In this document: piece by piece, positions 8,876 to 17,227 of the stretch
Layout: every line of letters begins with the position of its first letter
Position numbering within the stretch: the first letter of the stretch is position 1
Source of the DNA: Planktothrix agardhii NIES-204
GTDB lineage: Bacteria; Cyanobacteriota; Cyanobacteriia; Cyanobacteriales; Microcoleaceae
Assembly: GCA_003609755.1 (NCBI GenBank)
Contig: AP017991.1
Coordinates: 3,521,001 to 3,585,000, forward strand
Length of the DNA stretch: 64,000 nt
Direction of reading: 5' to 3'
Notes under the pieces: generated by a model
Seen by the model: only the letters and a program-made list of their open reading frames with translations
Database searches by the model: none
What the model was told of the DNA's origin: nothing
Translations under genes and position numbers: made by a program

Positions 8876-8944
8876 ATTTTTTGTTCAAAAGCCGATTAGA
8901 TTTCCATAGTTTAGTTTAGGACAATTAGGTACCGAATTGCTAGA

Positions 8945-10798
8945 TTACGTTTTATGAACCCGAATGAGTTGATAAGCACCCGCTTGATCCATAATTTGAT
9001 ATTGATCGGGTTTTAATCCTAGATCAATTAATTCTTGGGGATGTGCCAAAATTAAAAGGGTTTGGGGAGGAGATTTTTGCACCAATGGAGTTTGAATATA
9101 GGCGATCGCATCCCGGGGGTCAGGACGGTATTGCACTCGATGTTGAGTATAAAAAACTAAACTGGGTTTTTTGAAACCAATCATAATTAATTCTTCCCCT
9201 AATTTTCGCTGTTGTACGACGGTTTGGGCTAGGTGTCGTAAGGGTTCTTGTCGATGTTGATCGAGTAAACTATAGGTGGGAGTTACCGCCACAATAAAAA
9301 AAACAATAAATCCCAAAATATTAACTATAAAAATAGATGAAATTCGACCTTTCCACCAACTTAGGACTATTCCTAATGTTGTGATCACCCAAATCAAAGC
9401 CGATATATTTGGAATCCCAGAGGCTTGTAAATCCCCTCTAAAATCCGGCATATCTGCATCATATCCAATTAAATTTTTACTAAAATAACTGCCAATAGAT
9501 GCCAAAAAAACAAATAAAATATTAATAAAAATTGCAATATTTAGGGAATTAAATTTATTTTTTTGAAAGCTATTTTTAGAGATGATATTATTCCAAAATA
9601 AAGATACTAATAAAACTGAGGCAGGAATCAGGGGCAAAATATAACTGGGAAGCTTAGTAACCGCTAGGGTGAAAAATATAAAAATTCCGCCAAACCAAAA
9701 AACAGCAAATAATTGGAGTTGTTTAATTCGAGTTTGATGTTGCCAATAGCGACGTTTCCAGAATTTTGTTGAAGCGATCGCCGGAGGTAAATACACAGAA
9801 AATGGTGCAAATCCGACTAAAACTACAATAAAATAGAAATACCAAGGAGCAGAATGGTGATTCACAACCGTTGTAAATCGTTGAAAATTATGATAACCAA
9901 AAAAAGAGTTAATATAGTTTTGACCATTAACTAAAATTACTAAAACATACCAAGAAATTGTAATTACTAAAAAAATTAAACTTCCCTTTAATAAATCCAT
10001 TTCTTTTAAAACTTTGCGCCCTTCTCCCAAATAAATTAAAAATGAACCAATAATTAAAATCGGTAAAACAATCCCCACCGGGCCTTTGGTTAAAACAGCT
10101 AAAGCGGTTAAAATATAAAAAGCCAAATACCAAATTTTATAAGAATTAAAACCTGGAGGTAAATCTTGCCCTTCCTGTAATTCTGACTTTGCATATCCCA
10201 GAAAAAAAGCTAATAACGCCGAACCCAAACACCCAGTTAATAACATATCGGAAACCCCAATTCTTGCCCAAGCCAGAATCCCCGGATTAAATGCGATTAA
10301 TAAAGCCCCCATCCAAGGTAAAGGATGTAAAATAATCTTTCTAAAACCTGGTTGAACCAATGGAGAAATAAAATCTTGTTTTTGATTATCTTTTATAGTA
10401 TAAAATTGGGTCTGTTGGACGTAATAACTTAAAGTATAAAATCCTAAACAAACGAGAAGAAAACCAGAAAATGCCGAAGGAAGACGGACTCCCCATTCAT
10501 TCACCCCAACTATCTGATAGGAAATTGCCATTAACCAATAAATTAATGGCGGCTTATCGAAACGGGTTTCCTGATTAAAATAGGGAGTAATCCAATCTCC
10601 ATTTACCAACATTTGACGCGCAGATTCCGCAAATAAAGGTTCTGTTTCATCGAGTAAACCTGAAGTTCCTAAGTTCCAAAAAAAAGCCAGAAAACCGATT
10701 AAACCTAAACCTAAAATAAAAACTAGCCAAGGGAACCCAGGTGTTTTGAGTAGAGGTAAAAAAAAGCTGGGAATTTTTCGATTTGAACTTGATTTCAT
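8945..10798 (-). CDS. GT39-family (ArnT/PMT-like) membrane glycosyltransferase
   Basis: The 617-residue product has about a dozen hydrophobic helices. The first periplasmic loop contains the DETEPLFAESAR segment (about 51-62), whose acidic pair matches the catalytic and metal-binding D/E of ArnT/PMT enzymes. It is followed by RFDKPPLIYW, the standard FxKPPL motif. The C-terminal ~120 residues form a soluble periplasmic domain. The enzyme should transfer a sugar from a polyprenyl-phosphate donor; acceptor and sugar are unknown. It precedes the DUF4079 gene on the same strand with a 69-bp gap. Both genes lie between the two inverted MITE copies. Confidence 0.9.
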   Translation of the reverse strand: MKSSSNRKIPSFFLPLLKTPGFPWLVFILGLGLIGFLAFFWNLGTSGLLDETEPLFAESARQMLVNGDWITPYFNQETRFDKPPLIYWLMAISYQIVGVNEWGVRLPSAFSGFLLVCLGFYTLSYYVQQTQFYTIKDNQKQDFISPLVQPGFRKIILHPLPWMGALLIAFNPGILAWARIGVSDMLLTGCLGSALLAFFLGYAKSELQEGQDLPPGFNSYKIWYLAFYILTALAVLTKGPVGIVLPILIIGSFLIYLGEGRKVLKEMDLLKGSLIFLVITISWYVLVILVNGQNYINSFFGYHNFQRFTTVVNHHSAPWYFYFIVVLVGFAPFSVYLPPAIASTKFWKRRYWQHQTRIKQLQLFAVFWFGGIFIFFTLAVTKLPSYILPLIPASVLLVSLFWNNIISKNSFQKNKFNSLNIAIFINILFVFLASIGSYFSKNLIGYDADMPDFRGDLQASGIPNISALIWVITTLGIVLSWWKGRISSIFIVNILGFIVFFIVAVTPTYSLLDQHRQEPLRHLAQTVVQQRKLGEELIMIGFKKPSLVFYTQHRVQYRPDPRDAIAYIQTPLVQKSPPQTLLILAHPQELIDLGLKPDQYQIMDQAGAYQLIRVHKT

Positions 10799-10890
10799 TG
10801 GCTAAAAATGCAGATATTAACGATTGAGATATTGACAGTTTACTGTTAATGTGTTATCTAACTAACACCTAATTCAATATATCAATTAGT

Positions 10891-11030
10891 TATAGCAACC
10901 GCCAAGGCAGTTAAGACACCAGACGGATCTTAGAACCCAGACGGTAAAGTGTTTCCCCCGGTGTTCCCTCCCCCCCAAGCCCCCCGTGCACGGGGGGTTT
11001 GGGGGGGCTGTTCCGGTGTTCCCTGCTGTA
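10891..11030 (+). mobile_element. MITE-like element, copy B
   Basis: 140 bp from TATAGCA to TGCTGTA (a one-base decay of TGCTATA). It is an inverted, near-identical partner of the element at 8194-8341, carrying the same GCAACCGCCAAGGCAG arm and GTGCACGGGGGG palindrome. It makes up much of the 310-bp gap between the GT39 gene and the next gene. I see nothing coding in the rest of that gap. Confidence 0.8.
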
Positions 11031-11108
11031 TTATCGTACATGGAAGCATAAATACTCACATCATTAGGAAGATTGCTGCTTGAGTCAATTCTACAATGAT
11101 TGATTTCT

Positions 11109-11675
11109 TCATGGGGTCGGTTTAATTACCAATTCCCATTCCTGGTCTTGAGGATTCCAAGCTGGAAGGGAAGTTTCCCCGACAATATACGGCCCCCAGT
11201 AATAGCGAGAACCATCAGGAGCAAAAACCACCAGAATATCACCAGATTTGAGGATTAAATTTTCTTGGGGAAGGGATAAAATCAGACCCTCCCTACTACC
11301 CTCGGCGGGGGCAAAATCCCAGTGAACAGGTTCCGTGATATTCGGCGCCGAACGACTGAGTAGGGCCACACGCACCGGATGTTCCGTCAGGTTACTGACT
11401 CGAAATGACCCTCGGCGATAGTTTGTGGACAGTGGAGGCAAAGACGGGGAAATCATCTCAGATTTCAAGGGAAGACTAATATTCGGGGGGGATGGTTGCG
11501 GAATAGAGATTTTAGGAAAAGTTGTAGATAGGGAACTATGGGCAGATAAGACCATCTGTTCGGCGGGTTTTCGCTCCGTTTGGACACAATAGCGAAACAG
11601 AAATTGCCTTAAACTAATTAAAGTTAATAAAATTATTCCAGTAATTAGAAAGGCTGGATAAAGTTTATCTTTCAT
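11109..11675 (-). CDS. Membrane-anchored hypothetical protein
   Basis: The 188-residue product has one N-terminal hydrophobic helix (about 8-27), then a Ser/Pro-rich linker (about 45-85). A C-terminal globular domain of about 100 residues starts YRRGSFRVSNLTEHPVRV and contains RYYWGPY near its end. The shape suggests a periplasmic beta-rich domain tethered to the membrane. I do not recognise the family. It is divergent from ycf20, with only 54 bp between the starts, so the two probably share a regulatory region. Confidence 0.65.
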   Translation of the reverse strand: MKDKLYPAFLITGIILLTLISLRQFLFRYCVQTERKPAEQMVLSAHSSLSTTFPKISIPQPSPPNISLPLKSEMISPSLPPLSTNYRRGSFRVSNLTEHPVRVALLSRSAPNITEPVHWDFAPAEGSREGLILSLPQENLILKSGDILVVFAPDGSRYYWGPYIVGETSLPAWNPQDQEWELVIKPTP

Positions 11676-11729
11676 AATCTTTTGCTTTAAATTAGATCAT
11701 TAATCCCACTAAAATTCACACTCTGTTTT

Positions 11730-12062
11730 ATGCAAAATACCCGTCTGAATAGACTTGTCAATGTAATTAATGCCCAGGTAGGGCGATTGTTAATGAATCC
11801 TTGGCGACGGATTTCGCTGCTAATTATTAGTCTACTGTTTGGGATATTCCTAGCCGTGGCTATTTCTGGGATAACCGGACAAAGGGGGCGTTTAGATGTG
11901 ACGGTGGCTTTAGTAATATCTATCTTTGTCGAAGGGGTTAACTGGTTAGCTTACAATCGTTCTCCTCGTTTACGACAATCTTTTTGGGTAGAAAATCTAA
12001 ATGCCCTCAAAATTGGTTTGAGTTATGGGTTATTTTTGTTAGCCTCAATGTTAGGTTCATGA
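11730..12062 (+). CDS. ycf20: Ycf20 (DUF565) family protein
   Basis: The 110-residue product is the right length for Ycf20. It has the basic N-terminus MNPWRR, two hydrophobic helices (about 28-45 and 55-72) and a third near the C-terminus (93-108). RLNRLVNVIN near the start and INWLAYNR-like sequence (here VNWLAYNRSPR) are hallmarks of the family. Ycf20 proteins are found in cyanobacteria and plastids; in plants and algae, relatives affect non-photochemical quenching. The molecular function is not established. The glycerate kinase gene begins 32 bp downstream, so the two are likely co-transcribed. Confidence 0.88.
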   Translation: MQNTRLNRLVNVINAQVGRLLMNPWRRISLLIISLLFGIFLAVAISGITGQRGRLDVTVALVISIFVEGVNWLAYNRSPRLRQSFWVENLNALKIGLSYGLFLLASMLGS

Positions 12063-12094
12063 TAGAAATTCATTGAATAAAATTAGGATGGTCT

Positions 12095-13129
12095 ATGATT
12101 GAAATTCTCAAGGCTTGGAAGACTGGACAAAAGCCCCAGCCCACAGATTTAGAAGTTTTAGAAGAATGGGAACTGTCTGATCATCAACGTTCAACTGCTT
12201 TTGGAATCACACCGGAAAATGTTATGGTGAACATAGAAGCCCGATCCCGTCTATTCTGTCAACTTCAACAGAAAAAGATTGAGTTTCCTCTGTTATTTGA
12301 ACAGCTAGAAACCCTGTGGAAATTTTGGCTACCTTTAGCGGCCCAACTGGCTGAACATCGTCAACGCTTGGGTCGTCCTCTGGTTCAAGGAATATTAGGA
12401 GGGCAAGGCACAGGAAAAACAACTCTAGGGAAAGTCTTAACTTATATTTTGTCTCTGTTCCACTATGACACACTTAGCTTGTCCTTAGATGATCTCTATA
12501 AAACTTATTCGGAACGTCAACAATTACAAAAAGCTGATCCGCGTTTAATTTGGCGAGGGCCACCCGGAACCCACGATCTTGAATTAGGAATCCAGGTTTT
12601 AGATCAATTGCGTCAACCTTTGCCTGATCAAACCATTGCCATTCCTCGGTTTGATAAGTCATTATGGCAGGGGGCAGGCGATCGCATTTCACCGGAATTC
12701 GTGACCGGAATTGATATTATTTTATTTGAAGGTTGGTTTGTAGGCTGTAGACCAATTAACCCCCAACTCTTTGATTCTGCCCCAGTTCCGATTATTACTC
12801 CCTCGGATAAAAAATTTGCTAGGGACATGAATAAACAGTTAAATGGGTATATTTATTTATGGGAAAAATTAGATCGGTTGCTAATTTTAAATCCTGTAGA
12901 TTATCGCCTATCAAAACAGTGGCGAATCCAAGCCGAACATGATATGATTAAAACAGGAAAATCGGGAATGACTGATGTAGAAATTAGTCAATTTGTTGAT
13001 TATTTCTGGAAAGCCTTACATCCCGAATTGTTTATAAACTCCTTGATGGAAAATCCCGAATTTGTGGATTTAATTATAGAGATTAATCCCGATCATTCTA
13101 TCGGGAATGTTTATCAGGTTAATCTATGA
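12095..13129 (+). CDS. glyK: Plant-type D-glycerate 3-kinase (P-loop kinase)
   Basis: The 344-residue P-loop kinase has Walker A GGQGTGKT (102-109), a substrate-site SLDDLYKT segment, RGPPGTHD and a LFEGWFVG box. This is the signature of the GLYK/phosphoribulokinase-uridine-kinase-like glycerate kinases of plants and cyanobacteria. They phosphorylate D-glycerate to 3-phosphoglycerate, the last step of the photorespiratory C2 cycle. The N-terminal ~90 residues are the usual alpha-helical extension. It follows ycf20 closely on the same strand. No anomaly is seen. Confidence 0.9.
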   Translation: MIEILKAWKTGQKPQPTDLEVLEEWELSDHQRSTAFGITPENVMVNIEARSRLFCQLQQKKIEFPLLFEQLETLWKFWLPLAAQLAEHRQRLGRPLVQGILGGQGTGKTTLGKVLTYILSLFHYDTLSLSLDDLYKTYSERQQLQKADPRLIWRGPPGTHDLELGIQVLDQLRQPLPDQTIAIPRFDKSLWQGAGDRISPEFVTGIDIILFEGWFVGCRPINPQLFDSAPVPIITPSDKKFARDMNKQLNGYIYLWEKLDRLLILNPVDYRLSKQWRIQAEHDMIKTGKSGMTDVEISQFVDYFWKALHPELFINSLMENPEFVDLIIEINPDHSIGNVYQVNL

Positions 13130-13168
13130 TTACCTCCGAGATTAGATCCCCCTAAATCTCCCTTTCCA

Positions 13169-13282
13169 ATGAGGATTACGCAGATTAACATTGAAAGTAG
13201 CTTTAATACAAAATTAGTACGTTATAATTTAGAATATTGGGATGGAATTTGGAAAATTGCCAACTCTCAAGTTATGAGTTAA
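13169..13282 (+). pseudogene. Possible 3' gene remnant behind a repeat
   Basis: A 37-codon frame ends VRYNLEYWDGIWKIANSQV and stops at 13280-13282. The ending has the look of a beta-strand protein C-terminus, whereas its 5' side is repeat-like sequence (GATCCCCCTAAATCTCCC at about 13145). It may be the tail of a gene destroyed by repeat insertion. The evidence is composition only, and chance is not excluded. Confidence 0.2.
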
Positions 13283-13328
13283 AGGTTTTAAGAATTAAAA
13301 ATAGCGATCGCATTTGCAGAAATTCACT

Positions 13329-13838
13329 ATGGTACAAGAACTGATTGATTTAAGAACTTGCATCGAAGAACAACGCTATGACCAAGCGTTAATGATTATT
13401 GATGAATTGGAAGGAATGGGAAAACAAGCTATTTTACGCAATATTCAGTCTTATTTACTTAGACTGTTGATTCATTTAATTAAAAATCAAATTGAAGAAA
13501 GGTTAACAAATTCTTGGGCAGCTTCTATCCGAGGTTCTATTCGAGAAATCCAAAAACTCAATCTTAAAGATAATAAAAAATCCTATTATATTCAACAAGA
13601 TGAATGGCAAACTTGGTTAGAAGATAGCTTGGAAGATGCCATTCGAGATGCCAGTGTTGAAGTCATGAATGGAACCTATACCCCGTTTAAATTATCAGAA
13701 ATAGTAGAACGAGATTCAATTTTAATGAGGGCTCAAATCTTACTCGATTTAACCTATCGTTATCCGGCTAAAGAATTAGCGTCTCAAGTTGATCAAACCT
13801 TAATAGAATTACCCGGAGGAAATGCTTGGAAAGATTAA
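13329..13838 (+). CDS. DUF29-like protein
   Basis: The start is the ATG at 13329 (MVQELIDLRT); an upstream TTG at 13314 is less likely. The product has 169 residues, soluble, mostly helical and acidic. The pattern of a helical N-terminus, a LLIHLIKNQIE helix and a central EWQTWLEDSLEDAI segment resembles the cyanobacterial DUF29 family, members of which often occur in many copies per genome. A clearer DUF29 gene lies at 57198. The role is unknown. Confidence 0.6.
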   Translation: MVQELIDLRTCIEEQRYDQALMIIDELEGMGKQAILRNIQSYLLRLLIHLIKNQIEERLTNSWAASIRGSIREIQKLNLKDNKKSYYIQQDEWQTWLEDSLEDAIRDASVEVMNGTYTPFKLSEIVERDSILMRAQILLDLTYRYPAKELASQVDQTLIELPGGNAWKD

Positions 13839-13853
13839 TAATCCGATAAAAAA

Positions 13854-13910
13854 GGCGGGTTTAGTACAATCAATGATTACTATGATAAATTTTTGCGAAC
13901 CCGCCCCTAC
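13854..13910. repeat. GGCGGGTTT hairpin element, copy 1
   Basis: GGCGGGTTT at the left and GAACCCGCCCCTAC at the right form the stem of a ~57-bp inverted repeat with an A/T-rich loop. Related copies lie at 15029, 31630 and 43687. This one sits between the convergent DUF29-like gene and pdhA and could also act as a terminator. Confidence 0.65.
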
Positions 13911-13950
13911 AGAAATAATATGCCGTTTTAATGTCTCAATTTAAAGTTTA

Positions 13951-14982
13951 TTAATCATCGGCATAAATATAACGATACAACTCTTTAGGATCAGGTTCCG
14001 GGCTACTTTGGGCAAATTCTACCGCATCATCAATAATGGCTTGAACTTGCTGATCAATAGCTTTCAATTCCTCATGGGTTGCCAAATTATGTTCGGTTAA
14101 ATGAGCCGCAAATTTTTTAATCGGATCACGAGCAAACCAAAATTCCTTCTCATCTTTATCGCGTAATTCATCGGGATCGGCCAAAGAATGTCCACGAAAA
14201 CGATAGGTTAAAGCTTCAACTAAAGTTGGGCCTTCACCCGCCCGGGCGCGAGCAACGGCCTTTTTAGCCACTTCCCTAACCGCCAAAACATCCATCCCAT
14301 CCACTTCATAACCAGGCATTCCAAAAGCCGGGCCTTTTTTGTAGATTTCCGGGTCAGAAGTTGCCCGGTCATGGGCCATGCCGATCGCCCATTTATTATT
14401 TTCCACCACATAAATAATTGGCAAATTCCATAATGCCGCCATATTCAAACATTCATAGAATTGGCCGTTATTACAAGCGCCATCCCCAAAGAAACACATA
14501 GTTACCTGATCGGCATTCGGATCATTGATCGCTTCCCTGCGGTATTTGGTTTGAAAAGCCGCCCCTGTAGCCACCGGAATCCCCTCAGCAACGAAGGCAA
14601 ACCCCCCTAATAAATTATGGGCCGAGGAGAATAGGTGCATCGAGCCGCCCCGACCCTTAGAACAACCTGTGGCCTTACCAAATAATTCCGCCATAACTTC
14701 CCGGGGTGGAACCCCCGCACTCAAAGCATGAACGTGATCCCGATAGGTACTACAAACATAATCCTCATCCCGACGACCCGCCCGGATCATCCCCGTAGCC
14801 ACGGCTTCTTGACCGTTGTACAGGTGGACAAAACCGAACATTTTGCCCCGATAATACATCTCGGCACATTTATCTTCAAATAGCCGCCCCAGCACCATAT
14901 CCTCATACAGCATTAACCCTTCATCGCGGGTTACAGCATTTGCATCCGCCTTAAACGTCGGTAACGTGCGTTCCTGTACCAT
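13951..14982 (-). CDS. pdhA: Pyruvate dehydrogenase E1 component, alpha subunit
   Basis: E1-alpha, with E1-beta, decarboxylates pyruvate using thiamine diphosphate in the pyruvate dehydrogenase complex. With the start at [10 protein letters not shown] the protein has 343 residues, normal for the family. The TPP motif runs from [12 protein letters not shown] to VVENN. The RGGSMHLF loop and the YRFRGHS phosphorylation-loop region are intact. A TTG three codons upstream is an alternative start. It is monocistronic here, with the usual cyanobacterial separation from pdhB. A GGCGGGTTT hairpin element lies on each side of the gene. Confidence 0.96.
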   Translation of the reverse strand: MVQERTLPTFKADANAVTRDEGLMLYEDMVLGRLFEDKCAEMYYRGKMFGFVHLYNGQEAVATGMIRAGRRDEDYVCSTYRDHVHALSAGVPPREVMAELFGKATGCSKGRGGSMHLFSSAHNLLGGFAFVAEGIPVATGAAFQTKYRREAINDPNADQVTMCFFGDGACNNGQFYECLNMAALWNLPIIYVVENNKWAIGMAHDRATSDPEIYKKGPAFGMPGYEVDGMDVLAVREVAKKAVARARAGEGPTLVEALTYRFRGHSLADPDELRDKDEKEFWFARDPIKKFAAHLTEHNLATHEELKAIDQQVQAIIDDAVEFAQSSPEPDPKELYRYIYADD

Positions 14983-15028
14983 TTTTTCCAATTACCTTTA
15001 CCAATTTGAGATTCTATTTTACAGGTTG

Positions 15029-15087
15029 GGGGCGGGTTTATTAAAATTTCTGCTAATTAACAAATATTGACCCGAACCCGCCCCTAC
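15029..15087. repeat. GGCGGGTTT hairpin element, copy 2
   Basis: GGGGCGGGTTTATT and CCCGAACCCGCCCCTAC bracket an A/T-rich centre of about 30 bp. It lies in the pdhA promoter region, between pdhA and the next gene on the same strand, so it could affect transcript ends (inference). Confidence 0.65.
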
Positions 15088-15125
15088 GGTCTGGGTAATA
15101 TTAAGATAATTAGGGGGATTTAGAA

Positions 15126-16310
15126 TCAATCTGATTGATCATTACTAAAAGGCAAATCCTGATTAACATGATCAATTTCCTGTTGTTCCATTTCGTTAAT
15201 TCGTCCTATATAAGACTTTAAAATCTGAGCTAAACGTTGATCATAGAATCTATGCAAACTATAATTTGGTGTGGCGGGAAAACCACGACGTTTTTTATGA
15301 CGACCTCCCGCACCCGGATCAAACAGAGAAATTTTGTTTTCAATTGCCCATTCAATCGGAGAATAATAACAGGCATCAAAATGTAAACAATCAATATCTT
15401 GAACACTTCCCCAATAGCGACCATATAAACGATCGCCTTTAGTTAAACAAAACGACATTCCCATCGGTTGATGTTGGGTAGTATCATCAAAAGCCGCGAC
15501 AAAGACCACCCGATGCCGATAATTATGATGCAATTGTTCAAAAAATCTGCGGGTTAAATATTTACTTCCCCACCAACCAAACTTATCACAGGTACTAGCA
15601 TAAAATTGATACATTTCCGAAAAAAACGCTTTCGGAATTTGATCACCCGTGTGAGTTTTTAGTTGTAATCCCGCTTGAGTAACTGCTTTACGTTCCCGCT
15701 TAATATTCCGCCTCTGATTAGCATTAAAACCTTTTAAATAATCATCAAAAGTTTCATATTCTTGATTTTTCCAAATATAACTATGATGTAACCAAGAAGC
15801 AAACCCAAACTTTTCTAACATCGGTTTCCATTCGGGATCAACATAGAGAAAATTACAGCCAGAGATTTTATTTTCAATACAAAATTGATCAATTGAATGC
15901 ACCATTAACCCCGTAATTTCTTCTTCATCTTCTCCGGGTGCAATCATAAATCTATAGCCTTCTGCTGGAGTAAAAGGCGACATTCCTAATAGCTTAGGAT
16001 AATATTCAATGCCTAATTGATGGGCAACATCCGCCCATTGATTATCAAAAACAAATTCCCCGCGACTATGCCCTTTAAGATATAAAGGTGCAATTCCTAC
16101 TAACTGTTGATCCCGCCATACGGTTAAATGATGGGGTAACCAACCCGTGCGTCCAGTAGCACTTCCCGATGATTCAATGTTATGCAACCAATCCCACTCA
16201 AAAAAGGGCGTAATTAAAGGTTGGGCTAGGTTATCCCAGGCTGTTTGAGGGACTTCAGCAACCGTATTAATCCAACGGGTCGAATAGGAGGAGGTTAAGG
16301 GTTTTACCAT
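15126..16310 (-). CDS. FemAB-like GNAT-fold acyltransferase (PF04339 type)
   Basis: The 394-residue product matches the 'peptidogalycan biosynthesis/recognition' family, a group of double GNAT-fold proteins related to FemAB/FemX aminoacyltransferases. Features include an N-terminal TPFFEWDWLHNIE segment, APLYLKGHSRGEF, a RNIKRERKAV segment, and the C-terminal FDPGAGGRHKKRRGF block that is highly conserved in this family. It is cytoplasmic with no membrane helix. Substrates are not known. The last ~25 residues are acidic and poorly conserved. Confidence 0.82.
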   Translation of the reverse strand: MVKPLTSSYSTRWINTVAEVPQTAWDNLAQPLITPFFEWDWLHNIESSGSATGRTGWLPHHLTVWRDQQLVGIAPLYLKGHSRGEFVFDNQWADVAHQLGIEYYPKLLGMSPFTPAEGYRFMIAPGEDEEEITGLMVHSIDQFCIENKISGCNFLYVDPEWKPMLEKFGFASWLHHSYIWKNQEYETFDDYLKGFNANQRRNIKRERKAVTQAGLQLKTHTGDQIPKAFFSEMYQFYASTCDKFGWWGSKYLTRRFFEQLHHNYRHRVVFVAAFDDTTQHQPMGMSFCLTKGDRLYGRYWGSVQDIDCLHFDACYYSPIEWAIENKISLFDPGAGGRHKKRRGFPATPNYSLHRFYDQRLAQILKSYIGRINEMEQQEIDHVNQDLPFSNDQSD

Positions 16311-16389
16311 ATTATTTCAAAAATGATGATAGACGCATTCTTCAATATTTAGGGTAATCTAATTTTTACAAAAATGGGAAATAACATAA

Positions 16390-17091
16390 TTATTCGCCAG
16401 TTAATACTTGATAATGTAAAAATACTTCTTGTCCTATGGTTTGTACCTCCAATAATTGCAAACGGGGGGCGACGGCGGATAAAAAACCCTCTCCATCGGC
16501 GGGGCTGGGGGAATTTCTACCACTTAAAATTAAGGGACAAATGGTTAACCAGAATTGATCAATCAGGTTTTGTTTTAAAAGGGAAGCAACCAGTTGACCA
16601 CCTCCTAATATTCCTAACTTATTTAAGCCTAATTTTTGGAATTGTTCAAAAGCCATACTCCAGTTAATTTGATTGGAATTATGATCAGTAATAATTATAT
16701 TTTCAAACCCTTCTGTATTATTCCATAATTCTTGACCCTGATTTGTGGTCAGTAACCAATGGGGAACAGATTGTTGAAAAAAACGTAAATTCGGATTAAT
16801 ATTTCCCGAAGCAGATACAACTATTTGTATGGGTTGAGGGGGTTTTCCGTGCCGTTTTCGGTATTTTAATAATTCAGGATCAGTAATTTTGATAGTAGTT
16901 TGATAGGCGTTTAATGTTCCCGCACCGAATAAAACCCCGTCCATTTGTGCCACTTGTTTTTCTAAATGTAGTTTATCTTGTTCTGAACCAAAACGGGCGG
17001 GCGATCGCATTTGATCAGAAATTTTACCATCCGCACTCATCGCTAAAATTACCGTCGTTTGAGGTCGGTTAACACCGGGTTGAGGAGTCAT
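16390..17091 (-). CDS. RibD-like reductase-domain protein
   Basis: The 233-residue product has the dihydrofolate-reductase-like fold of the RibD C-terminal domain. It starts RPQTTVILAMSADGKISD (the family's NxAxSLDGKIA box), then DGVLFGAGTLNAY, and near the end GGGQLVASLL with the Gly-rich nucleotide site. There is no deaminase domain. It could reduce a pyrimidine intermediate of riboflavin synthesis or another NADPH-linked substrate. Residues about 195-212 (SPSPADGEGFLSAVAP) look like an insertion. It is followed by a 'CTTAGTGTCTTTGTGG' interspersed repeat. Confidence 0.82.
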   Translation of the reverse strand: MTPQPGVNRPQTTVILAMSADGKISDQMRSPARFGSEQDKLHLEKQVAQMDGVLFGAGTLNAYQTTIKITDPELLKYRKRHGKPPQPIQIVVSASGNINPNLRFFQQSVPHWLLTTNQGQELWNNTEGFENIIITDHNSNQINWSMAFEQFQKLGLNKLGILGGGQLVASLLKQNLIDQFWLTICPLILSGRNSPSPADGEGFLSAVAPRLQLLEVQTIGQEVFLHYQVLTGE

Positions 17092-17166
17092 AAATTAAAT
17101 TCGCAACAAGCACCAATAATACACCCACAGTAAGCATTACTTAAGTGTTTACAACTTCTTGATATT

Positions 17167-17191
17167 CTTTGTGTCTTAGTGTCTTTGTGGT
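17167..17191. repeat. Interspersed 'CACAAAGACACTAAGACACAAAG' repeat
   Basis: TTTGTGTCTTAGTGTCTTTG is an interspersed sequence common between cyanobacterial genes. Related copies occur near 2949-2970 and 43773-43798 in this window. No function is evident. Confidence 0.5.
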
Positions 17192-17227
17192 TAAATTAGG
17201 TTTTAAAATCCTTAACAGTTTAGCTAA

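Noticed and set aside
16374-16667. Plus-strand frame opposite the RibD-like gene
   Set aside because: Antisense shadow; the minus-strand product has clear family signatures.
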